The notes under the pieces: generated by a model
Told to the model about the DNA's origin: nothing
What the model saw: the letters and a program-made list of their open reading frames with translations, nothing else
Databases searched by the model: none
Translations under genes and position numbers: made by a program
Assembly: GCA_022844585.1 (NCBI GenBank)
Contig: JALHLM010000060.1
Location: 1-16,558, forward strand
DNA length: 16,558 nucleotides
Direction: 5' to 3'
From: Pirellulales bacterium
GTDB lineage: Bacteria > Planctomycetota > Planctomycetia > Pirellulales > JALHLM01
Part shown: one piece after another, positions 7,293-15,000 of the stretch
Numbering within the stretch: the stretch's first letter is position 1
Layout: the number at the start of each line of letters is the position of its first letter

Positions 7293-8615
7293 ATGGACCC
7301 TCTCGCCGGCGACTGGGATAGCGGAGTGGAATACGCCTCGCTGTCCAACATCGGCATGCGCCGGACCAACAACCAGGACTCGTTCGCCGTCGTCGTGGCG
7401 GGAGACGAGGCCAGTTTCCGGCAGCGCGGCCACTTGTTCATGGTGGCCGACGGCATGGGCGCGCACGCGGCGGGGGAGCTGGCCAGCAAGCTGGCCACGG
7501 ATAGCGTCCCGCACACGTATTACAAGCTCCGGGAAGAAGCGCCGCCGACGGCGATTCAGCGGGCCCTGCTCGACGCCAACGAGAAAATCCACGAGCGCGG
7601 GACGGCGAATCCCGAGTTCAAAGGGATGGGCACGACGTGCTCGGCGTTGGTATTGCTGCCCCAGGGGGCGTTGATCGCCCACGTCGGCGACAGCCGCGTC
7701 TATCGGCTGCGAGGCGACAAGCTGGAACAAATGTCGTTCGATCACAGCCTCGTCTGGGAAATGCAATCGGGGAGCCAAATCAACGAACAGGAAGTACCGT
7801 CGTACATCCCCAAGAACATCATTACGCGCTCGCTGGGCCCGAACCCGCAGGTGAAAGTGGACCTGGAAGGCCCCGCGCCGTTGCAGGTGGGCGATACCTT
7901 TCTGACGTGCAGCGACGGATTGACTGGCAAGGTCGAGAATGAGGAGATTGCCGCCCTGCTCAGTACTTTAAGCTGCCAGGAAGCGGCCGAAGTGCTGATC
8001 GACCTGGCCAATTTGCGCGGCGGCCCGGACAATATCACCGTCGTCGTGGTGCGCGTCGTCGGGGCCCACCTGACGCAAGCGCCGGCCGCGGGCTTCGAGA
8101 CGGCGGCGCCGGCCAATTCGAGCGCGGTGTCCGCGGTACATCCATTTGTCTGGGGGATGCTCACCGCGTTTATTCTGGTGAGCGGTATTCTGGCCGTGAT
8201 CGGCCGCTTCATGGCCGCGGGGGCGGCGTCGATTGGCGCCTTGATTACGGCCGTGTACGCGGCGATTCGCCTGCTGAGCGCCGGCGAAAGCTCCGGGGGG
8301 CATGGCGCGAACTCGCAGTTCGGCGCAGCGCCGTATACGACGACGCCGGTCAAGATTGACCGAGAGATGGTCGATCGGCTGGCCAAAACGATTCAGCAGT
8401 TGAAAGACGCCGCAGTGGGGCAGGATTGGGTGCTGGACTGGCACCGCTTCAATCAGCTCGCCGCCAATGCCGCGGACGAGGCGCAGCAATCCCAGTTTGT
8501 CGCCTCGGTCCAGCACTATTCCCAGGCGATCCGGCACATGATGTCGGAACTGCGGAATCAACGCCGCCAACGCGAAGCCGGCGGCGACACGCCCGAGGCC
8601 GCCTTGCAGGCCTGA
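7293..8615 (+). CDS. PP2C-family Ser/Thr phosphatase with membrane segments
   Basis: The protein has 440 residues. The ATG at 7293 is chosen; a TTG four codons earlier (7281) is also possible, and neither has a strong ribosome-binding site. Residues about 12-260 are a complete PPM/PP2C domain: RRTNNQD (23-29), ADGMGAHAAGE (52-62), GMGTT (111-115), HVGDSRVYRLR (130-140), ITRSLG (177-182), CSDG (206-209) and GGPDNIT (243-249). The aspartates D29, D53, D208 and D246 that bind the two metal ions are all present. The usual DGMGG is DGMGA here. Two hydrophobic stretches (about 283-306 and 308-328) follow. A helical tail (about 355-430) with VASVQHYSQAIRHMMSEL resembles TPR-like tails of other planctomycetal phosphatases. 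It should remove phosphate from Ser/Thr of proteins at the inner membrane, opposing Hanks-type kinases. No kinase lies in the window. Confidence 0.93.
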   Translation: MDPLAGDWDSGVEYASLSNIGMRRTNNQDSFAVVVAGDEASFRQRGHLFMVADGMGAHAAGELASKLATDSVPHTYYKLREEAPPTAIQRALLDANEKIHERGTANPEFKGMGTTCSALVLLPQGALIAHVGDSRVYRLRGDKLEQMSFDHSLVWEMQSGSQINEQEVPSYIPKNIITRSLGPNPQVKVDLEGPAPLQVGDTFLTCSDGLTGKVENEEIAALLSTLSCQEAAEVLIDLANLRGGPDNITVVVVRVVGAHLTQAPAAGFETAAPANSSAVSAVHPFVWGMLTAFILVSGILAVIGRFMAAGAASIGALITAVYAAIRLLSAGESSGGHGANSQFGAAPYTTTPVKIDREMVDRLAKTIQQLKDAAVGQDWVLDWHRFNQLAANAADEAQQSQFVASVQHYSQAIRHMMSELRNQRRQREAGGDTPEAALQA

Positions 8616-9044
8616 TCGCTGCGTGGTCGATTCTTTTCGTCGCCTGCTGATCGCTTTTTTATTAATTGTCGCGACCAAAGCTTGACTGTCGCTTCGCGGC
8701 GAAACTACGATGTCGCTGCCGGGCGGGGCAGGCGTTCTGGCGCTACCGGCATCGATTTTAGGGCGCGCATTGCGCGCCGAGTCGTTCCGAGCGTGGCCGA
8801 GGGCCGCTGCTGCCTCCGCCAACGCGGCATGGATGCCCGCCGACAGCCATTTGTTTCGCCAGTCAGGCCGACGATCGTTGATGCGTCGGCGGTCGCCTCA
8901 AGGATGACTCGCTGTCGTTGAATGCGATCCCTTTGATCGCTCGCGGGCACCGCCTTTCCGTTGGCACTCGTTGCGAATCGCCCTGTGCGCTGGTTCGCGA
9001 CGCGTCCTTGATTAGCCCTGGGTCGACGCCGGAAGTAAGCACTC
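8616..9044 (+). other. Long leader region before the giant gene
   Basis: These 429 bp contain no credible gene; a 65-codon frame at 8710-8907 has no ribosome-binding site and no recognisable product. Two GC-rich stem-loops lie in it: GGCGCGC-ATT-GCGCGCC (8762-8778, 7 of 7 bp) and CCGACG-N10-CGTCGG (8868-8889, 6 of 6 bp). If the promoter at 8682 is used, the giant gene would have a 5' leader of more than 300 bases that includes both. A weak terminator for the PP2C gene may exist: GCAGGC at 8606-8611, GCCTGC at 8642-8647, then T6 at 8655-8660. Its 30-base loop makes it unconvincing. Confidence 0.5.
8682..8711 (+). promoter_or_regulatory. Candidate sigma70-type promoter for the giant gene
   Basis: TTGACT (8682-8687, 5 of 6) and TACGAT (8706-8711, 4 of 6) are separated by 18 bp. 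It is the best -35/-10 pair I could find between the PP2C stop and the giant gene start at 9045. Planctomycete promoters are poorly characterised, so the call is tentative. Confidence 0.35.
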
Positions 9045-12000
9045 ATGAGCATGCAACGACTACGAAAACTGGTCTCGCGCCGTAAGCAACGTGATTGTCA
9101 GTTGCGAACCGAGCGTCTGGAAGCGCGACAACTGCTGTTTGGCACGCCGCTCGGCCAGTTCGTCGACGCGGCCTATCAGGACGTGTTGGAGCGCCGGGCG
9201 GAATCGGGCGGGCTGGAGTTCTGGTCCGGACTATTGGGCACGAATGCGATCAGCCGCGCCGATGTGTCGCGATCGATTCTGAGTTCGGCCGAATACACGC
9301 GTGGCGAAGTTTCCGACCTGTATACGGAACTGCTCGGACGTCCTGCCGACGCTGGCGGCCTGAATTTCTGGGCGGCTGCCGTGCAGGGCGGGACAAGTCT
9401 GCTCGACGTGGAGGCCGGGTTCCTCGGCTCCAACGAGTATTTCGCCAATCACGGCGGCGCGAACGCTTCGTTCGTAGCGGCGGCCTATCAGGACATTCTC
9501 GGCCGTCCTGCCGCCACGTCGGAAAGTACGTACTGGCTCGGGCAGCTCGGCTCAATTTCGCGGCAGCAAGTCGCGCGGCAGATTATCTACAGCCCGGAGA
9601 ATCTCCAGCAGGAGGTCAACGGTTGGTATCAGGTCTACCTGCATCGCGGTGCGGACGCCGGCGGGTTGGCTTACTGGACCAATTTGCTGTCCAGCGGAAC
9701 CAACCCGACCGCGATTCAAACTGGCTTCCTGGCCAGCCCGGAATACTACGAGCGTGAAACCGCGCCGGCGATTCGGGTTCCCAGCGCGCAAGGCACGACC
9801 GTCCCGACGACGATTCATTGGGGCGGCAACACCGACCTGCGCAGCGAAGTCGGATTGTTCGTCGTCGAGAACGATGCCGGCGTCGTCGGCGGACTCGCGC
9901 CGGGGCATCAAGACTATGTGCAGGCGGCGCTGTCGAGCGCCAGCCGTCAGGTCATCTTCACCAAGGACCAGGCGCCGACCAACACCAGCGTCACCCCGGG
10001 AAGCCTGCCCGGCAGCACGACGTTGAACCTTCCGGCCGGGGCGTTGTTGGGCATGTACCTCGTCCAGAATGGCGCGGCCGCCGACGCTCTGCCGCCCGTC
10101 CCGCGGGCCAGCCGTCCGAACGTGTTCTTCAGTTTCCCGACCGGCAATGGCGACGCCTTCGATCACTACCGCTACGGCAACTACATCGTGGTCGGCATTG
10201 AAGACCTGACCAGCGGGGGCGACAAGGATTTTAATGATATCGTTCTGCAGTTCGAGTTCCCGGACGAAGGGACGTCGCCGCCGGTGAATCAGCCGCCGGT
10301 GCTTGCCGCGATCGCCGATCAAACGATTCCGGAGGAAGCGCCTTGGCAGTTCCAAGTATCCGCGACCGACGCCGACGGACCGGCGAGCGCCATTCGCTAC
10401 TCGCTGGATGCGGCCAGCACCGCGCTTGGCATCGCGATCGATCCGGTTACCGGACTCATCACTTGGACGCCGAACGAAGCCCAGGGGCCGGGAACGTATT
10501 CGCTGATCGTGCGCGCGAGCGACGGGGCCAATCCGGCCGGCGTGGGCGAGCGAACGTTCCTGGTGACTGTGACGGAATTGAACCGCCCGCCGGTGCTGGC
10601 CGATATTCCGTCGCGGACTGTCGATGCGGGGCAGAACGTGTCGATCACGGCCGCGGCGACCGATCCCGACTTGCCGGCCAATACGCTGCTTTACAGCCTG
10701 GACACGGCGACCGCGCCCGTGGGTGCGACGATCGATCCGGCCACCGGCGTAATTACTTGGACGCCGACGCCGGAGCAGGCCGGGCAATCGTTCACCGTGA
10801 CGGTGCGCGTTTCGGACCAGGGATCTCCGGCGCTGACGGACGAGACGCAATTCACGCTCACCGTCGACGATTGCAAATTCGACAGCGATCCCGAGGCCTG
10901 GACGAGTTTCGAGGACGGCGGCAGCGAAACCGAGGCCGGCACGACGTCGGTGGCCGAAATGGCGGCCACGCTGGTCGAAGGGGACTCGTTCGTCGTCGGC
11001 ATTCAACGCGAGATCGTGATCCCGGCCGCGGCGTCGCAACTGCGGTTCAGCATCTTTGACGATGTGTTCGACACTACCAGCAGCGGCGAAATCCGCGATG
11101 CGTTCGAAGCGGCGCTGGTCGATGATCAGGGGCGCAGCGTGGTGCTGCCGTTCGCCGATGGTCGCGATGCGTTCTTCAATCTCACGGAAGGCCTGCCCGC
11201 GGCGATGGGGCCGGGCGTCGCGTTTGACGGCAACACGGTCGTGGTGGATCTGTCCGGCGTTACCGTCAGCAACGCGCGGCTGATTTTCCGGCTGGTCAAC
11301 AACGACGCCGATACGGAATCCACGGTGTCGCTCACTTGCGTGCGCGTGGAAGCATTGGCTGCACCGCTGTTGGCGCCGTCGCCGCTGGTACAGTCGAATT
11401 CGACCGCTACGAATCAAAGTCCAAGCGCGGCAAGCAATTCGACGCCGATGGGTCCCGCGCTGCCGGCAGGCGTGATGCCGCGCAGTGCGCCGACGGGCGC
11501 GAGCACCGTGACGACGCAGGACTTGCCGTTGCCGCCGTTGCCGCCGCCGATCTACGCGTTCGCGATTGATAATCGCGGCACCGATTTCTGGCTGGGCTTC
11601 GCCGACAACTTGCTCGAAGGAGGGAACCAAGCCACGAAGACGTTGTTCATTACCGGCGACATCGCGACGACGGGGAATGTCAGCGTGCCGGGCCTCGGCT
11701 TCTCGCAGGATTTTGTCGTTAATCCCGGCGAGGTGACGGCCGTCGTGCTGCCGACGCAGGTCGAGGTCGAAACGATCGCGGCGATTCAGGATCTGGGCAT
11801 TCACGTCGTGGCCGACGACGAGGTCACGGTCTACGGGCTGAATCGGGCGCAGAATACGACAGACGCGTTCCTCGCGCTGCCGACCGATTCGCTCGGCACC
11901 GAGTACATGAATCTGACCTATCAGAACGACGGTTTCTTCTTGGCTTTCATTGCGGGCACGCAGTTACTGATTGTCGGCGCGCAGGACGATACACAAGTCA

Positions 12001-15000
12001 CGATCGATCCGGGGCGGTATTCGCTGCCGACGCCGAACAGCAACGCCACGTTGACGGGGCCGAACAACAACACGATCGTCGGCATCACCAATGGCGTCGA
12101 CAGCAACTTGATCACGACGGATCGGGCGGGGAATTACTCGCTCAACGTCACGCCGCCCACGATCGGCTACGCCGGCACGTATCGGTTCCGGCTGCTGGAT
12201 CTGGCGACCAACTCGACGCCGATCGCGATCGGCCAAACGATCGCCGGCAGTTTGCCGAACGGTCAGGACACGCTCGTCTATCGCTTCGCCGGCACAACGG
12301 GGCAGCGACTGTTCATCGACGGGCAGAACCCCGGCTTCACGCCGAATTCGTTTTATCGCGTCGTTTCGCCGTCGGGCGTGGTGTTGTCTCAAATCAACTT
12401 GGAGAACAATTCCGAGTTGCTCACATTGACGGAAACCGGCGACTTCTATGTGCTGGTGTCCACGGCCGTGGGAACACCGGTGAACTTCAGCTTTCGCGTA
12501 CTGGATGTCGTTGACGCGACGCCCATCGCGCTGAACACGGTGATCGACGACACGATTCCAGTTGGCGCGCGGCGCACCGACGTCTATCAGTTGGATGGCG
12601 TGGCCGGCCAGCAGTTGGCGTTCGACGGGCAATCGATTGGGCGCGGCATGGACGTCATTGTGTACACGCCGGCAGGTGCGCAGCTAACGACTTTCGACTC
12701 CGCCGACGATCGGTTTCCCGTCACGCTTCCCGTCTCCGGCGCGTACCTGATCGCCGTCGACGGTCGCGTTCCCGGCCAGGATTACAGTTTTCAGGTGCTC
12801 GATCTAGCAGACGCCACGCAAATTGCGTTCGAAACGGTGAACTCGGCCGCCACGACGCTCCCGAAGGAATTGGCCGTGTTCGCGTTTGATGGCGTCGCGG
12901 GGCAGGAATTGCAGTTCGACGCGCTCAGCGCCGTGGGAATTGATCTGCAAGTGTTCGGACCGTCGGGAACAACACAATTCTTCGGCCGGACCAACAATGA
13001 CAGCGACGTCTGGGCATTGCCGGCTACGGGGACTTATCAGATTTTCGTCCTGAATCTGGCGACAACGCCGACGGCATTTCCGTTCCGGCTGCTCGATTTG
13101 GTCAACGCCGAGGATTACGTGCTCGATTCCACGGTGACGGGGAATCTCGACGCATTCCAGTCGAAGGCGTATCGCTTCGATCTGAGCGTCGGCGTGCCGT
13201 TGTTCTACGACGGCCTCGACGGCGATTTCGACAATGTGCGGACGCGGGTGATTGGGCCGAACGGCGCGTTGGTCGGACCGTCTTTTAATGCCGACTCCGA
13301 CAGTGGTATCGCCCGATCGACGTCCGGCGGCACGGGCTACATGTTCGTAAGCAACGACCAGGTGACGCCGGCCGATTTCGGTCTGCGGTTGCATGATTTG
13401 TCGAACGCGCCGGCGCTGGCGCTGGATACCGACGTCACGGCGAACCTGCCGACGGGGCGCGAGGCGGTCGTCTATCGCGTCGACGCCAGCGTCGGCGATC
13501 GATTGATCTACGATGGCCGCGTTGGCAGCGGCAGTTCGCCGGTGCGGTTGATTGGGCCGAGCGGTTCCGCGATCTTCCAAGCCAATTCCAACAGCGACAG
13601 CCCCGCCACGACGATTGTCGAGGAAGGCGAGCACTACTTGTTCGTGTTCGGCGGCGTGAATGGCGCGACGAACGTCGAGTTCCGCATGCACGACGTGGCG
13701 AATGCGCCCGTGTTGCCGCTTGGCGTCGATACACAGGTCACGTTGAATCCCGGCGCGGCATTGACGGCCTATCGCTTGAACGCGACCGCGGGGCAGCGGA
13801 TCACGCTCGACAATCTCGCCGTGTCGGCGAATGGCGCCGGCAGTTGGATTCTGGTGGCGCCGAACAATGCCGCGGTGATTCAGCGTAATCTGGAAGTCGA
13901 TTTCGCCGCCGACCTGACGCAGACCGGCGAATACCTGCTGGTGTTCCAGGGCAATGGTGCGCAACCGACGGTGCAGGCGACGTTCCGCGCGACCGTTACC
14001 ACGTCGGCGCCGGTTGCGCCTGCAGGGTTCGGCACGACGCAAACGTTGACGATTGCCGCGGGTCAAACTGCGACGTACCAATTCTCCGGTTCGGCGGGAA
14101 CCGTGATCTATCTCGATAGCTTGAACCCGACGAATCAAGGCCTGCGCGTCGACCTGCGCGATCCGTCGGGCGTGAACCTGATCAACGCCAGCGACTTCAC
14201 CGACCAAGGGCCGTTCACATTGCCCTCGTCGGGCACGTATAGCGTGGCGCTTTCCGGCGTACTCGCTTCGCAGTCCGGCAACTACACGTTCCGCGTCTTG
14301 GATCTCAGCACGTCTCCGGCGCTGACGTTCGGCGCGCTGACGGAAGGAACTTTGCCGCCGTTGGCGGCCGCGGTCTACCAGTTCCCGGCGGCGGTGGGCG
14401 ACAGCTACTACTACAATGGCGTCGACACCGACTTCGACAACATGTTGGCCTCGGTCGTGCTGCCGAGCGGCGTCCGCGCCACGCAACTGAACGCCGACTC
14501 GGATACGCGGATCACGCCGATCAACGAAACGGGCACGAGCTACGTCATCATTCAGAACAATCTGAACGCCACCCCGGATTATCGTTTCCGGCTGGTGAAC
14601 CTCGGCGACGCGCCGACGATCGCGCTCGGCGATCTGGTGACCGGGACGTTCCCGGTGGGTACTGAGCTCTTGGCGTATCAGTTCGACGCCGTCGCGGGAC
14701 AGACGCTGATCTACGACGGCTTGGACAATGATTTTGACAATGCCTCGGCGCAGTTGCTTGGCCCGGGCGGCGTGCAGCCGTTCTTCATCAATTCGGACCA
14801 GCAATTCGGTCCGTTCGTGCTGACGCAGTCGGGCACGTATACTTTGTTGCTGCAAGCAAATACAACCGCCGGCGCGAACTTCAGCTTCCGGATGTTGGAC
14901 GCCTCGGCCCCGCCGGAGATTCAGATCGGCGATGTCGTCGCCGGCAACGTCGGCGCTTCCGGGCGCGAAGTGAAGTTCTTCTCGTTCGACGCCTCGGCCG

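Noticed and set aside
8710..8907. A 65-codon frame in the leader of the giant gene
   Set aside because: It has no ribosome-binding site and no recognisable sequence, and a stem-loop lies inside it.
9552..11804. A 750-codon open frame on the minus strand
   Set aside because: It lies opposite the giant gene, is Arg/His-rich without domains, and is the antisense shadow expected from GC-rich codon use.
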